Positions 26,051 to 37,908 are shown, numbered from the stretch's first letter. The stretch is DNA of 64,000 nt from Psychrobacter luti (GCF_014192115.1 NZ_JACHXL010000006.1:1-64000), one strand, 5' to 3'. A program made the numbers and translations. Notes: generated by a model from the letters alone, not told the origin.

Positions 26051-26110
26051 TCACACCCCTACACCCTTAAATCAAAGTAGGTGCAAGGCACTGACAGCTT
26101 AAGGGTGTGA
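26051..26110. repeat. Inverted repeat between integrase and 307-aa gene
   Basis: ACACCCTTAA (26061-26070) pairs with TTAAGGGTGT (26099-26108), and TCACACCC (26051-26058) can alternatively pair with GGGTGTGA (26103-26110). There is no T-run on either strand. It sits just upstream of the GTG at 26047 and may be an operator or a regulatory hairpin. Confidence 0.45.
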
Positions 26111-26165
26111 ATAGCCGCCGTTCGGGTAATTAGTCCTAGCCTTGCATGGTCGTTATAGCATGACG

Positions 26166-27407
26166 TTAGCCATGCTTTTGTGCTTGTTGTTTGAAGTCTG
26201 CACGTATCAAGTTATCAATCTTGCCAGCATAGGCATCATCAATAAATTTTGCCCATTCATTCATCATCTTAGTTCTGTAAGGTAAATGCTGCGCCCCGTT
26301 GTATGCTTTGCTTATCTTGTTTTCTTTTTCATGTGCCAGCTGTAGCTCTATAGCTTCGTGCATAAATTCCTGTTCATGTAGGGTAGTGCTGGCAAGCCCT
26401 CTAAAGCCGTGCCCCGTCATTCTACCCTTATAACCCATGCGCCATAGGGCAGTGATAAAAGCGTTCATACTGTACGGCTTACGGGTTGAGGTATTAAAGA
26501 AAACGTATTGATCCGAAAAACCTAACGCCTTGATTTGCTCTAAGATTGCCATTGTTTGCGGTGCTAATGGTACTAAATGCGGTCTATCCATTTTCATCTT
26601 GTCGGCTGGTATGCGCCATATTTTGGCTTTGTAGTCTATCTCGCTCCATTCCATAAAGCGTAGTTCTTGCGTTCTTACAAACGTATAGCATAGAAACCAT
26701 AAGCCAAGCTTCACCAGTAGATCACCATCATAGGCATTAATATCTTGAAGTAGTTTAGGTAGTTGCTGGCTAGTGATACGGCTATGGTGCTTCACCTTAT
26801 GCGGTTTTAATGCTTCGGTTAGGTCGTTGGCTGGGTTGAGATTAGTTAAGCCCTCACGTATTGCTTGTTTAAAGATTTGCCCTGTTTGACGTATTGCACG
26901 CCTTGCCATATCAGCTGCGCCCCTTGCTTCGATAGATTTGCCAATAGCCAAAATATCAGGCGCGGTTATGTCCTCTATGTTCATGTGACCAATAAAGGGC
27001 TTAATATCGCGTTGGTACTGTGAATAATCACGGCTATAGGTAGTAGGGGCTATATGCGCTTTGCGGTCATCATGCCAACGCTGGGCTATCGTATCAAATG
27101 CCCTTGATCCGTCATTGTCGGCTTGTGTCTTTTTCTTATCGTCTTTAGGGTTCACACCATCAGCTATTAATCTTTTAATCTCAATATTGCGCTGGCGTGC
27201 ATTTTGTAGGCTCATTATTGGATAAGTGCCAATAGTAAGGGTTTGCTGTTTGCCTTGCCAACGGTATGCGCTGATCCATGACTTAACGCCCGTATAACGA
27301 ACCCATAGTTGCAGCCCGTTACCATCGCTATGTTTATCAGGTCGTTTTGTAGCAATAGAGGTGTTACTAGGCTGTAGCTTGTTGATACCTGTATGGGTTA
27401 GGGGCAT
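26166..27407 (-). CDS. P4-type tyrosine recombinase (integrase)
   Basis: Site-specific recombinase that inserts and excises the element at tRNA-Pro. The 413-residue protein has the N-terminal DUF4102 arm-binding domain (GLQLWVRYTGVKSWISAY, LTIGTYPIMSLQNAR), a SAM-like core domain (WHDDRKAHIAPTTYSRD) and the catalytic domain with Arg in FVRTQELRFMEW, GHGFRGLAST (H-x-x-R), LAHEKEN and the Tyr nucleophile in ISKAYNG. I chose the ATG at 27407 because AAAGGAT stands about 8 bases upstream; the frame is open further, to 27545, but that part overlaps the 23-bp repeat and looks non-coding. The integrase points away from the tRNA. Confidence 0.95.
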   Translation of the reverse strand: MPLTHTGINKLQPSNTSIATKRPDKHSDGNGLQLWVRYTGVKSWISAYRWQGKQQTLTIGTYPIMSLQNARQRNIEIKRLIADGVNPKDDKKKTQADNDGSRAFDTIAQRWHDDRKAHIAPTTYSRDYSQYQRDIKPFIGHMNIEDITAPDILAIGKSIEARGAADMARRAIRQTGQIFKQAIREGLTNLNPANDLTEALKPHKVKHHSRITSQQLPKLLQDINAYDGDLLVKLGLWFLCYTFVRTQELRFMEWSEIDYKAKIWRIPADKMKMDRPHLVPLAPQTMAILEQIKALGFSDQYVFFNTSTRKPYSMNAFITALWRMGYKGRMTGHGFRGLASTTLHEQEFMHEAIELQLAHEKENKISKAYNGAQHLPYRTKMMNEWAKFIDDAYAGKIDNLIRADFKQQAQKHG

Positions 27408-27447
27408 GGGTCTATCCTTTGTTGGTATTGTCGAGGTAAAAATACTT

Positions 27448-27470
27448 CGATACCAACAATAATACCAACA
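27448..27470. repeat. Right copy of 23-bp internal repeat (arm site)
   Basis: Identical to 16261-16283. It lies 41 bp upstream of the integrase ATG and 93 bp inside the right attachment repeat. An inverted partial copy (GTTGGTATTG) is at 27421-27430. The position over the integrase promoter would let bound integrase repress its own gene. Confidence 0.65.
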
Positions 27471-27563
27471 TTCTATATGGAACGCCATACACCTATAAGG
27501 TAGTGAAAACCTGAAAAACGCCCAAAATAAAGGGCAGACGGTCAATGACGGTCTGCCCTAAAT

Positions 27564-27587
27564 CTATGTTTGGTCGGAACGGCAGGA
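27564..27587. repeat. Right attachment repeat (attR)
   Basis: A 24-bp sequence shared with 16180-16203. Bases 27571-27587 are the 3' end of tRNA-Pro, including the encoded CCA; 27564-27570 lie beyond it. The element therefore restores the tRNA 3' end on insertion. Confidence 0.9.
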
Positions 27588-27647
27588 TTTGAACCTGCGA
27601 CCACTACACCCCCAGTGTAGTGCGCTACCAGACTGCGCTACGCCCCG
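27571..27647 (-). tRNA. tRNA-Pro (anticodon GGG)
   Basis: The 77-nt gene, including the encoded CCA, folds as a cloverleaf: acceptor CGGGGCG pairs with CGTTCCG, the D-loop is of CAGTCTGGTAG type, the anticodon stem CTACA/TGTAG encloses CTGGGGG (anticodon GGG), and the T-arm has GGTTCAAATCC. It reads the CCC and CCU proline codons. Its 3' end is the insertion site of the element. Confidence 0.96.
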
Positions 27648-27761
27648 AATGACTGACTATTTTACGCAAAATTATGCATATTGCAAGGGCTATTTATTTT
27701 AGCCAAAATCTACAATGGTATTTTATTTATCATAGTCAGCATAACCAATGAGCAGTTAACC

Positions 27762-29288
27762 TTAACCCAGTAACTCTTTTAGGATCTGGTTTACTTGCTG
27801 GGGATTAGCACTACCGCGGCTGGCTTTCATTACTTGACCGACCAGACCGTTAAAGGCTTTTTCTTTACCGCCGCGATACTCTTCGACCATCGCTTGGTTT
27901 TTTGCGATGACGTCTTCGACGATGGCTTTGATAGCGCCGGTATCGGTCTCTTGCTTAAGTCCTTTTTCCTCGATGATTTTATCTGCTGCGTCATCAGCAT
28001 CGCCACCTTCGCGCTCATATAAGGAGCTAAAGACTTTCTTCGCCAATTTGCCAGATAAGGTATCGTCTTTAATACGGGCTAGCATGCTAGCCAATTGCTT
28101 GGCGCTGATAGGAGAGTCAGTAATTTCTTTGTCATCTTTATTCAGCGCACCGAGTAGATCGCCCATCACCCAGTTAGCTGCCATTTTGGCATCTGCCTGC
28201 CCAACTTCTGCGACTACAGCCTCAAAGTAATTCGCAATTTGACGGCTACCAGTCAAGATACGAGCATCATATTCTGAAAGACCAAGCGCCTCTTCAAAAC
28301 GCGCACGACGGGCAACCGGTAGCTCAGGCATAGCTGCACGAATGCTATCAACCGTATGCTGTTCGATACGCACAGGTAGCAAGTCAGGATCAGGGAAGTA
28401 GCGATAGTCGTTGGCGTCTTCTTTGGTACGCATAACACGAGTTTCATCGCGCTCTGGATCATAAAGCATCGTTGCTTGCACGACCTTGCCACCGTCTTCT
28501 AAGATATCAATTTGACGCTCGATTTCGCGATTGATGGCACGCTCGATAAAGCGGAATGAGTTTAAGTTCTTCAGCTCAGTACGCGTACCCAGCTCTGCAC
28601 CAGGCTTACGGATAGAGACGTTACAATCACAGCGGAATGAGCCTTCTGCCATGATGGCATCTGAAATACCAAGCCAAGTGACCAACTGATGAATGGCTTT
28701 GATATAAGCAAGAGCTTCATGAGCTGAGCGCATATCAGGCTCAGAGACGATTTCGATTAATGGTGTACCAGCACGGTTCAAATCAACGCCCGTCATGCCA
28801 TCGACGGCATCGTGCACTGATTTACCAGCATCTTCTTCTAAATGTGCGCGGGTGATGCCCATACGTTTTGGATATTCGTTTTTCTCGCCCTCATTGACCA
28901 CGACATCAATATAACCCTTGCCAACGATAGGATTGGCCATTTGGGTAATTTGATAGCCTTTTGGTAAATCAGGGTAGAAGTAGTTTTTACGATCAAAAGT
29001 GTTGAATAATCCTAGCTCAGCATGGACGCCGATACCGAATTTTAAGGCACGATCGACCACACCAGCATTTAGCACTGGTAAGACACCAGGCAGACCTAAG
29101 TCTACAATACTGGCTTGGCTGTTTGGCTCATGACCAAAGTCAGTGGGCGCGCTAGAGAATATTTTACTTTCCGTATTCAGCTGGCAGTGAATCTCAATAC
29201 CGATGACGACTTCATAGCCATCTACGAACAGCTCTTTGCGGACTATTTCTTGATGCGCGGCATTATCAGTAGTAGTTGCTGTGTTCAT
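27762..29288 (-). CDS. gatB: Asp-tRNA(Asn)/Glu-tRNA(Gln) amidotransferase subunit B
   Basis: GatB binds and activates misacylated tRNA in the GatCAB complex that makes Gln-tRNA and/or Asn-tRNA. The 508-residue protein has [53 protein letters not shown] and [15 protein letters not shown], then the C-terminal YqeY-like domain ending in [19 protein letters not shown]. The ATG at 29288 overlaps the gatA stop (TAATG) and has GGAGACGG upstream. An upstream in-frame extension exists but lies inside gatA. Confidence 0.97.
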   Translation of the reverse strand: MNTATTTDNAAHQEIVRKELFVDGYEVVIGIEIHCQLNTESKIFSSAPTDFGHEPNSQASIVDLGLPGVLPVLNAGVVDRALKFGIGVHAELGLFNTFDRKNYFYPDLPKGYQITQMANPIVGKGYIDVVVNEGEKNEYPKRMGITRAHLEEDAGKSVHDAVDGMTGVDLNRAGTPLIEIVSEPDMRSAHEALAYIKAIHQLVTWLGISDAIMAEGSFRCDCNVSIRKPGAELGTRTELKNLNSFRFIERAINREIERQIDILEDGGKVVQATMLYDPERDETRVMRTKEDANDYRYFPDPDLLPVRIEQHTVDSIRAAMPELPVARRARFEEALGLSEYDARILTGSRQIANYFEAVVAEVGQADAKMAANWVMGDLLGALNKDDKEITDSPISAKQLASMLARIKDDTLSGKLAKKVFSSLYEREGGDADDAADKIIEEKGLKQETDTGAIKAIVEDVIAKNQAMVEEYRGGKEKAFNGLVGQVMKASRGSANPQQVNQILKELLG

Positions 29289-30790
29289 TATACCGTCTCC
29301 TTCGCGATGGTAGAGTGTTGCAAATGGTGGTCTGTATGCTGCTGGAATAGATGCGCGGTAGAGAGCAGCTTGCTCTCTTGCCAATATTGACCAATCAATT
29401 GTAAACCAATTGGTAAACCGTTTGAGGTTAAACCAACAGGCTGACTAAGCGCAGGTAGACCAGCTAAGTTGACACCGATGGTATATACGTCACCCAAGTA
29501 CATTGTCGCAGGGTCAAGATCTTCACCAAGTTTATAAGCAGCGGTTGGCGCGGTTGGACTGGCGATGACATCACAGTTAGCAAAGGCGTCTTCAAAGTCT
29601 TTCACGATTAGACGACGCACTTTTTGTGCCTTGGTGTAATAAGCATCAAAGTAACCAGCAGATAGCGCATAAGTACCGGTCAAAATACGACGTTGTACTT
29701 CAGGGCCAAAGCCTTCTGAGCGTGAGCGCGTATATAAGTCGAGAAGGTCGGTTGGGTTTTCACAGCGATAACCAAAACGCACGCCGTCAAAGCGTGATAG
29801 GTTCGATGATGCTTCCGCTGGTGCGAGCATATAATAAGTGGCAAGGGTAATCTCAGGGTCAGTAATATTGACCTCTACAATCGTTGCACCAAGCGCTTCA
29901 TATTGTTTGAGCGCTGCACGTACCGTTTGCTCAACTTCCGTATTAAGTCCGCTGGTAAAGTACTCTTTTGCCACGCCAATACGTAAGCCTTCTAATGGTT
30001 TCGCATTATCACCAGCAGCCGTTACCGCAGCATTCAAATCTTGGACATAATCTGGCATATCGTATTTGATAGAAGTGGCATCGCGTGGATCATGACCAAT
30101 CATTGGTTGCAATAGATAGGCACAGTCCATCGCGCTGCGACCCATGCTACCTGCTTGGTCAAGACTTGACGCATAAGCAATCATACCGAAGCGCGAGATA
30201 CGACCATAAGTTGGTTTGATACCTGTTAAACCACAAAATGACGCAGGCTGACGAATAGAGCCACCCGTATCACTAGCAGTAGCAACAGGAACAAAGCCTG
30301 CAGCGACGGCAGCAGCACTACCACCCGATGAGCCACCGGGGACGTGCGCTAGATTCCAAGGATTGTGTACCGCGCCATAATGCGAGCTCTCATTATCCGA
30401 GCCCATCGCAAACTCATCCATGTTGAGCTTACCAAGGCTAATCATGCCCGCTTTATCGATATTGGTGACGATAGTTGCGTCATAAGGTGAAATAAAGTTA
30501 TGCAGCATTTTTGAGCCACAAGTCGTCAATACGCCTTGGGTACAAAAAATATCTTTGTGCGCCATCGGTACGCCAAGCAAAGGACGCTTATCACCTTGGG
30601 CACGCATCTCATCCGCCGCTTGTGCTTGCGCGCGCGCCGTTTCAGAGGTATGGGTTATAAAACTGTTAATCTTACTGTCGAGCGCATCGATGCGCTTAAT
30701 ATAGTGTTCAGTCAGCTCAAGGCTGCTAAATTGTTTGTCTTGCAAGCCCGTAATAAGCTGCTGGGTACTTAAGAGGTGAAGTTCAGACAT
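29288..30790 (-). CDS. gatA: Asp-tRNA(Asn)/Glu-tRNA(Gln) amidotransferase subunit A
   Basis: Glutaminase/amidase subunit that supplies ammonia to GatB. The 500-residue amidase-signature protein shows the catalytic Lys in [10 protein letters not shown] and the Ser-cisSer part in [14 protein letters not shown] followed by [15 protein letters not shown]. It is slightly longer than average (about 485). It is the middle gene of gatC-gatA-gatB; the stop overlaps gatB by one base and 69 bp separate it from gatC. Confidence 0.97.
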   Translation of the reverse strand: MSELHLLSTQQLITGLQDKQFSSLELTEHYIKRIDALDSKINSFITHTSETARAQAQAADEMRAQGDKRPLLGVPMAHKDIFCTQGVLTTCGSKMLHNFISPYDATIVTNIDKAGMISLGKLNMDEFAMGSDNESSHYGAVHNPWNLAHVPGGSSGGSAAAVAAGFVPVATASDTGGSIRQPASFCGLTGIKPTYGRISRFGMIAYASSLDQAGSMGRSAMDCAYLLQPMIGHDPRDATSIKYDMPDYVQDLNAAVTAAGDNAKPLEGLRIGVAKEYFTSGLNTEVEQTVRAALKQYEALGATIVEVNITDPEITLATYYMLAPAEASSNLSRFDGVRFGYRCENPTDLLDLYTRSRSEGFGPEVQRRILTGTYALSAGYFDAYYTKAQKVRRLIVKDFEDAFANCDVIASPTAPTAAYKLGEDLDPATMYLGDVYTIGVNLAGLPALSQPVGLTSNGLPIGLQLIGQYWQESKLLSTAHLFQQHTDHHLQHSTIAKETV

Positions 30791-30859
30791 AAGGTGTCGT
30801 CCGTCAAAATGTGAATAGCAGTAAATAGGATAAAGTAAAGGTAAAAAATTTTAGAGTTA

Positions 30860-31174
30860 TTATTCAATCACTTGTGGCACAAGGTATAGACCCGCTTCAA
30901 CAGCAGGCGCCATAGATTGATTGCGCTCGCGATTGATATCGTGTTTGGCGACGTCCGCGCGTAAATCTTGGCAAACTTCATGAATGTTTGACAAAGGTTT
31001 GATATCGGTGGTGTCTACATTGCCAAGCGTTTGCATTAGCTTTAGTACTTTGGTGATATCATCGGCGTAGCTGCTGGCGGTGTCTTCGTCGACACCTAAG
31101 CGCGCAAGGCGGGCAACTTCTAAGATTTCTTGACGGCTGACAGTATTTTCAGTCGCTGGGGTTGGCTGTGACAT
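30860..31174 (-). CDS. gatC: Asp-tRNA(Asn)/Glu-tRNA(Gln) amidotransferase subunit C
   Basis: The 104-residue linker subunit wraps around GatA and GatB. Typical blocks are VSRQEILEVARLARLGVDED and VDTTDIKPLSNIHEVCQDLR with a C-terminal segment APAVEAGLYLVPQVIE. It is the first gene of the leftward gatCAB operon, with GGAG upstream of the ATG. Confidence 0.94.
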   Translation of the reverse strand: MSQPTPATENTVSRQEILEVARLARLGVDEDTASSYADDITKVLKLMQTLGNVDTTDIKPLSNIHEVCQDLRADVAKHDINRERNQSMAPAVEAGLYLVPQVIE

Positions 31175-33025
<1,851 letters not shown>

Positions 33026-33416
33026 ATAGCTAATGTTAACCATAGTTAGTACTGTTTATATAGTTGGTAATTGAGCATGGCTGTATTTGCTCTGCTTAAT
33101 GAATGCTAGCATGACATTGCGTGAGCACTTTATCATAACAACCGTTTTTTCTTATTCGTTTTATTCTATTAAAGGTAGCCAATCAGGTTGCCTTTAATAA
33201 CATTAACCTATGCCAAAACCCATGCTAAAAATTAAGTAGCAGCGAGATATCACTTTCTTGGTCATTTTGGTCACTGGTTTATAGCATTTATCATTGCTAT
33301 CGATGAGATGCTAGGTACAAAATTTTGATAGGGTCATATTTTATATCTTGATATTTGTTACTGTTATGTCGAGTAGCAATTATTGCTCACATTAAAACCT
33401 CTAGATTAGACCAACT
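33026..33416. other. Intergenic region mreB-mreC with a hairpin
   Basis: These 391 bp have no gene. A 13-bp stem (ATTAAAGGTAGCC, 33168-33180, with GGTTGCCTTTAAT, 33186-33198, two G-U pairs) has no T-run after it. It may lower expression of mreC relative to mreB or mark an mRNA processing point; this is inference. Confidence 0.45.
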
Positions 33417-34277
33417 ATGATTCCAAGTATTTTTGCTCGCCAACCGCTAGCGCTTCGTAAGACTGCTATTGTATTGATAGTGGCGCTGATATTGATGTGG
33501 TTTGATAGCAAAAATCCAGAATGGTTCAATCCCATACGTACGACCACCCATGCCGCCATGCAGCCCATTTATGAGCTGTCGTTATTACCAAGCTATGCAA
33601 AACATTGGTCAAGCGGTAGTCTACAATCTAAAGAAGCGCTACGCCGCGAAAACATGCAGCTAAAATCGCAACTAATCCATGCCCAAGCTAAGCTGCAGCA
33701 GCAAGATTATATCTTGGCACAAAATGCCCGCCTGCAAGGTATCCTATCGACCACGCGCCCTGAACAGTTTGATTTGAACTTAGCTCAAGTGATTGGCACT
33801 GATACCAATCTGCTCAGGCAAATCGTGGTGCTCAATAAAGGCGAGCAAGATGGCGTGCAAGTGGGTCAAACGGTCATTGATGAAGACGGTGTTTTAGGTC
33901 AGATTATCAATGTCTATCCTAATACCAGCCGCTTATTACTGATTACCGATGAGCAGCAGTCAGTTGCCGTAACGGTCAAGCGTACAGGACAGCGCGCTAT
34001 CGTCACCGGTGAAGGTATACCGACCTCTTTACGTCTCAATTACGTCTTTAAAACCTCTGATGTGCGCGTCGGCGATGAGCTGGTGTCATCAGGATTGGGC
34101 GGGCGTATACCGGCAGGTTATCGAGTGGGCCGCATTGCTCATATCGAAGACACGCAAGCGGACAACTTTAGAAGCATTGAAGTCACGCCAGCGGCAAACT
34201 TTATCGACAATGCGTATGTATTGGTATTACAGGACAAGCTGGTCAATAAACGCAATGCGGACATCAGTGAAAATTAA
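33417..34277 (+). CDS. mreC: Rod shape-determining protein MreC
   Basis: Periplasmic scaffold of the elongasome. The 286-residue protein has a short cytoplasmic start, a membrane segment (about 17-34), a coiled coil (about 70-105: SKEALRRENMQLKSQLIHAQ) and the double beta-barrel domain (NKGEQDGVQVGQTVIDEDGV, LLITDEQQSVAV, SSGLGGRIPAGYRVGRI). The length is normal for the shorter gammaproteobacterial type. Confidence 0.94.
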   Translation: MIPSIFARQPLALRKTAIVLIVALILMWFDSKNPEWFNPIRTTTHAAMQPIYELSLLPSYAKHWSSGSLQSKEALRRENMQLKSQLIHAQAKLQQQDYILAQNARLQGILSTTRPEQFDLNLAQVIGTDTNLLRQIVVLNKGEQDGVQVGQTVIDEDGVLGQIINVYPNTSRLLLITDEQQSVAVTVKRTGQRAIVTGEGIPTSLRLNYVFKTSDVRVGDELVSSGLGGRIPAGYRVGRIAHIEDTQADNFRSIEVTPAANFIDNAYVLVLQDKLVNKRNADISEN

Positions 34278-34449
34278 TAGCTTGATAGTTTATTCATCAG
34301 CAAGCATAGCTTGTCATAATACATAGCGTGCATGCATATATAGATAATATCCAAAGGTATTATTAACCATCAATTGCCACTTTATTTCTCTCAATGCTAG
34401 ATTAATCGTTAAATAGCAGCCGCTAAACACTCGCTAAAGGTAAGTATTC

Positions 34450-34935
34450 ATGGCATATCCTGATTCTGACAACGCAACTGGGCTGTTGCTTGCCGTGATT
34501 GCCCTGAGCTTTATTGTCGCCTCATCGCTCAGTGTTTATCCGTTAAGCCCGAGCATGGCAATATTGCGCCCGATGGTTATGATGATGGTGCTGATTTTTT
34601 GGTTACTGTTTCAACCGCGTTATGTTGGAGTTTTTGGCGCCTTTATCATTGGCATCATCGCTGATTTATTGATGGACACACATTTAGGTCAGCAAGCTTT
34701 TGCTGCTGTGATGGTAGCAATGGTGATAAAAATCACTAGTATCTATATCAGACAGCTAAATACCATTAGTGCGTGGCTAATCGCTAGCCTAGGATTGGTC
34801 ATCTTCCAAGTCGCTTTGTGGATATTACAGATGTATATCCAAGATACCTTTGTCGCCCAATCAGCCTTATCTCTATTGATGAGTATTATAAGCTGGCCAT
34901 TGGTCCTATTTATATTACGCAAATTTGCGCGCTGA
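34450..34935 (+). CDS. mreD: Rod shape-determining protein MreD
   Basis: A 161-residue membrane protein with about five to six hydrophobic segments and the family features RPMVMMMVLIFWLLFQPRYVG, FIIGIIADLLMDTHLGQQAF and SIISWPLVLFILRKF. It partners MreC in wall elongation. It starts 172 bp after mreC, in the usual position. Confidence 0.92.
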   Translation: MAYPDSDNATGLLLAVIALSFIVASSLSVYPLSPSMAILRPMVMMMVLIFWLLFQPRYVGVFGAFIIGIIADLLMDTHLGQQAFAAVMVAMVIKITSIYIRQLNTISAWLIASLGLVIFQVALWILQMYIQDTFVAQSALSLLMSIISWPLVLFILRKFAR

Positions 34936-34998
34936 TTTTAAATGTTTATTAGTCTACAACAATAAAAAGTCATAAATTTATAAAATAAGAGAATAGCG

Positions 34999-35688
34999 AT
35001 GAAACTCATTTTAGCGTCTGGCTCACCGCGCCGTCATGAGCTGTTAACCAGAGCGCAACTGGACTTTACGGTCATGAGCGTTGATATTGATGAGACGCCC
35101 CATATTGATGAAGCGCCCAAAGCGTATATTGAACGTATGGTCGCTACCAAGGCAGATGCCGCAGTCGAACAAATCAATAAAGCATTAAATGAAAAATTAA
35201 AAAACAATCAAGCTGATTTACCTGAATCTATTATTATTTTAACCGCTGATACCATCGGTGTCCTAGCAGATGGCACGACAGTGCTGGTTAAACCGTCTAA
35301 CCGTGAAGACGCTTATCGCATGTGGCAGCAGATGTCTGATAATGTCCATGAAGTCTGGACAGCGGTGCAAGCAACCCATGTATCATTATCCTCTGAGAAG
35401 GCTAGCAGCCCAAATCATAATCCAGTATTGCAAGTCGTTAATCAGCTACAAATCACTGAACGTACCGAAGTGACCTTTATAGCGCTCACCGCAGAGATGA
35501 TGAGTAATTACTGGGACAGCGGTGAGCCTGCTGATAAAGCGGGTGGTTACGGTATTCAAGGTTTAGGCGCAGCATGGGTTAGTCGTATCAATGGCAGCTA
35601 TACCAATGTGGTTGGTTTGCCGCTTGCACAGACATTGGCGCTTATCAATGACATGCAAGTAAATGACATACAAGTAAAAGAGGTATAA
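34999..35688 (+). CDS. maf: Maf family nucleotide pyrophosphatase
   Basis: Hydrolyses non-canonical or TTP/UTP-type nucleoside triphosphates; the YhdE branch usually sits after mreCD. The 229-residue protein has LILASGSPRRHELL, the IILTADTIG acid motif and the SGEPADKAGGYGIQGLGAAW block, with a loop of about 25 extra residues (SEKASSPNHNPVLQVVNQ region) compared with E. coli YhdE (197). It is followed by rng, as in E. coli. Confidence 0.93.
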   Translation: MKLILASGSPRRHELLTRAQLDFTVMSVDIDETPHIDEAPKAYIERMVATKADAAVEQINKALNEKLKNNQADLPESIIILTADTIGVLADGTTVLVKPSNREDAYRMWQQMSDNVHEVWTAVQATHVSLSSEKASSPNHNPVLQVVNQLQITERTEVTFIALTAEMMSNYWDSGEPADKAGGYGIQGLGAAWVSRINGSYTNVVGLPLAQTLALINDMQVNDIQVKEV

Positions 35689-35853
35689 AAAGGATAAAGC
35701 TGAGGCTGTCAATTCGCTAAAAGTAGATGGCTAACCCTTATGCACATAATGACACGGTAGGGTGATGGGCAAACGCAAGGTGCATTTGATACACTGTGAG
35801 GCTACCAAACTATGAACGCTTCACAAGAAAGCTGAGTGATAAGAGAAAATATT

Positions 35854-37446
35854 ATGTCCGAAGAGCTGCTGATTAATATTAGTCCCATGGAATCTCGGGT
35901 CGCCGTATTGGATAACGGTGTCTTAGGCGAGATTTATATTGAGCGTCATAATAAACTGGGTTTGGTCGGCAATATCTATCTAGGGACGGTGGTACGTGTG
36001 CTTCCCGGTATGCAGGCAGCCTTTGTTGATATTGGACAATCGCGCACCGCATTTTTACATGTCAACGATATGCAGCGTGAGCCGCGTCCAGTCGCCGAAA
36101 AGAAAAATAAAGCCCAAGACTCGATCAATAACGAACGCACTATTATAGATGCTGCTACTGATGAATTAGCAATCACGCCGCCCGTTGTCAGTGCGCAAAG
36201 CACTGAAGTCGTACCCGTTGCAAAAACTCTGATTCAGCATCGTCTGCACGAAAGCCAACGTATTCTAGTACAAGTCACTAAAGACCAGCTCGGTAGCAAG
36301 GGCGCGCGTCTAACCACCAATATCTCGCTGCCATCACGCTATTTGGTTTACCTGCCATCAAGTGAGCATATCGGTATCTCGCAACGTATTGATGGTGATG
36401 AAGAGCGTACACGGCTGAAAACTGAGCTGAGTAGCCTGATGCAAACCGTCAACCTAAAAGGCGGTCTCATTGCCCGTACAGCGGCTGAGCGTGTACCCGT
36501 CGATAAGCTTGAAGAAGACATTTACTATTTATTGCAGCTGTGGCGCACCATTTGCGCACGTCGCCAAGAAATGAAGCCCAATCAAAGCTCCGAGCTTATC
36601 TATCAAGAGTTATCGCTACCTTTGCGCTCCATTCGTGACTTGGTACATGCTGATACCGAAAAAGTTATTATTGATAATGCACAAATCTATGAGCAGGTTA
36701 GGTACTTTGCAAAAGAATTTGTCCCCTTTGTTTATGATCGAATTGTGCATTATAACGCTGAGCAGTCACTGTTTGACGTGCACCGTGTCGAGGACGATTT
36801 ACGTGACGCCTTAAAACGCCGTGTTGATTTAAAATCCGGCGGCTATCTAATTATTGATCAAACCGAAGCGATGACCACGATTGATGTTAATACCGGCTCT
36901 TTCGTTGGTGCGCGCTCGTTAGAAGATACTGTTTATAAAACCAATCTTGAAGCCACCCATGCGATAGCGCGGCAGCTACGTCTACGTAATCTAGGCGGTA
37001 TTATCATTCTAGATTTTATCGATATGCTTGAGCAGCAGCATAAAGACGATATTCTTGAGAGTTTGCAGGCACAGCTCACACAAGATTATGCTAAAACCAA
37101 AATCACTCAAGTCAGTGAGCTTGGCTTGGTTGAGATGACGCGTAAACGTACCCGTGAATCGCTCGGTCAGCAGCTTTGTGAGCCGTGTTCAACCTGTCAG
37201 GGTCGCGGCTTTGTTAAGACCGCTGAAACCGTCTGCTTTGAGATATTCCGTGAAATCATGCGCTGTGCTCGCACTTATAATTCGCCAAAGAAATTTACCG
37301 TCGTTGCTCATGCCGCAGTCATTGACTTATTATTGACATCAGAGTCGGACACCGTGGCAGATTTAGAGTACCTATTGGGTCGGGTTATTACTTTTGATGT
37401 CGAAAATCTTTATACCCAAGAGCAGTATGATATTGTTCTAGATTAA
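35854..37446 (+). CDS. rng: Ribonuclease G
   Basis: Endoribonuclease of the RNase E/G family, acting in 16S rRNA 5' maturation and mRNA decay. The 530-residue protein has an S1 domain (GNIYLGTVVRVLPGMQAAFVDIG), the catalytic acids in TIDVNTGSFVG and IILDFIDM, and the zinc-link CEPCSTCQGRG. A hydrophilic insertion of about 30 residues lies inside the S1 region (NERTIIDAATDELAITPPVV) and is absent from E. coli RNase G as I remember it. The ATG at 35854 (MSEELLINIS) matches the family start. Confidence 0.95.
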   Translation: MSEELLINISPMESRVAVLDNGVLGEIYIERHNKLGLVGNIYLGTVVRVLPGMQAAFVDIGQSRTAFLHVNDMQREPRPVAEKKNKAQDSINNERTIIDAATDELAITPPVVSAQSTEVVPVAKTLIQHRLHESQRILVQVTKDQLGSKGARLTTNISLPSRYLVYLPSSEHIGISQRIDGDEERTRLKTELSSLMQTVNLKGGLIARTAAERVPVDKLEEDIYYLLQLWRTICARRQEMKPNQSSELIYQELSLPLRSIRDLVHADTEKVIIDNAQIYEQVRYFAKEFVPFVYDRIVHYNAEQSLFDVHRVEDDLRDALKRRVDLKSGGYLIIDQTEAMTTIDVNTGSFVGARSLEDTVYKTNLEATHAIARQLRLRNLGGIIILDFIDMLEQQHKDDILESLQAQLTQDYAKTKITQVSELGLVEMTRKRTRESLGQQLCEPCSTCQGRGFVKTAETVCFEIFREIMRCARTYNSPKKFTVVAHAAVIDLLLTSESDTVADLEYLLGRVITFDVENLYTQEQYDIVLD

Positions 37447-37597
37447 GCGGTTATTATTAAATACCCAAATCAAGTAGTTTAGAAGTTAGCGACTGCAGTT
37501 AACCTTTAATGACCAATACTCCTATAAAGAGTAGGGATGTAGTGTACAAATAATGTTTTATATCAACCATTATCTGCCATCATTGCAAATAACCTCC

Positions 37598-37625
37598 TTG
37601 CAATGGGTCAAAAATTATGTATAAT
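37598..37625 (+). promoter_or_regulatory. Candidate S10 operon promoter
   Basis: TTGCAA (37598-37603), a 16-bp spacer and TATAAT (37620-37625) form a strong sigma-70 type promoter about 280 bp before rpsJ. Confidence 0.7.
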
Positions 37626-37908
37626 ACACACCACTGAATTATATATGCGCAGCCAATCAAACAGCTGGCGCTATGACAGCTAGAGCATCGTTTCTAGCAC
37701 TATTTCATTATGCCTTTGCTGACATCCTATAATGGAAGGGTCGGCGGGGCTTTAAACTATTTTGCTTTTGGCACGCTATAAGTTCCGTTAACGAACTCAT
37801 TCTGGTTTAGAACAGAAGGCCGCTTTAAGTGAATATTTAACCAAACGGCTTTTGCTCATTTACTTGCAAAGCAAGAATGACAAAGGCACATATTAGGAGC
37901 TTGCTGGC
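37626..37908 (+). other. Long S10 operon leader
   Basis: The leader of about 280 nt contains several inverted repeats, for example GTTCCGTTAACGAAC near 37790 and AGAAGGCCG ... CGGCTTTTG around 37820-37855, the latter followed by T-rich sequence. In E. coli, L4 controls the S10 operon through such a leader. The structure here is suggestive, but I cannot show that L4 binds it. Confidence 0.45.

Larger units (their letters stand above)
16180..27587. mobile_element. Integrated element at tRNA-Pro, about 11.4 kb
   Basis: The element is bounded by a 24-bp perfect direct repeat (16180-16203 and 27564-27587). The right copy covers the last 17 bases of tRNA-Pro(GGG) plus 7 bases downstream. An integrase gene lies beside the right end. 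All credible genes inside run on the minus strand: integrase, a coiled-coil protein, an AlpA-like regulator, small unknown proteins, a DUF927 primase/helicase-type gene, two zinc-ribbon paralogues and an acyltransferase. No phage structural gene is seen. It looks like a P4-like satellite or integrative island. Confidence 0.9.

Noticed and set aside
27408-27545. Longer integrase starting at 27545
   Set aside because: The extra 46 residues are aromatic and Cys-rich, do not resemble an integrase N-terminus and cover the 23-bp arm repeat. The ATG at 27407 has a good ribosome binding site and begins a normal DUF4102 domain.
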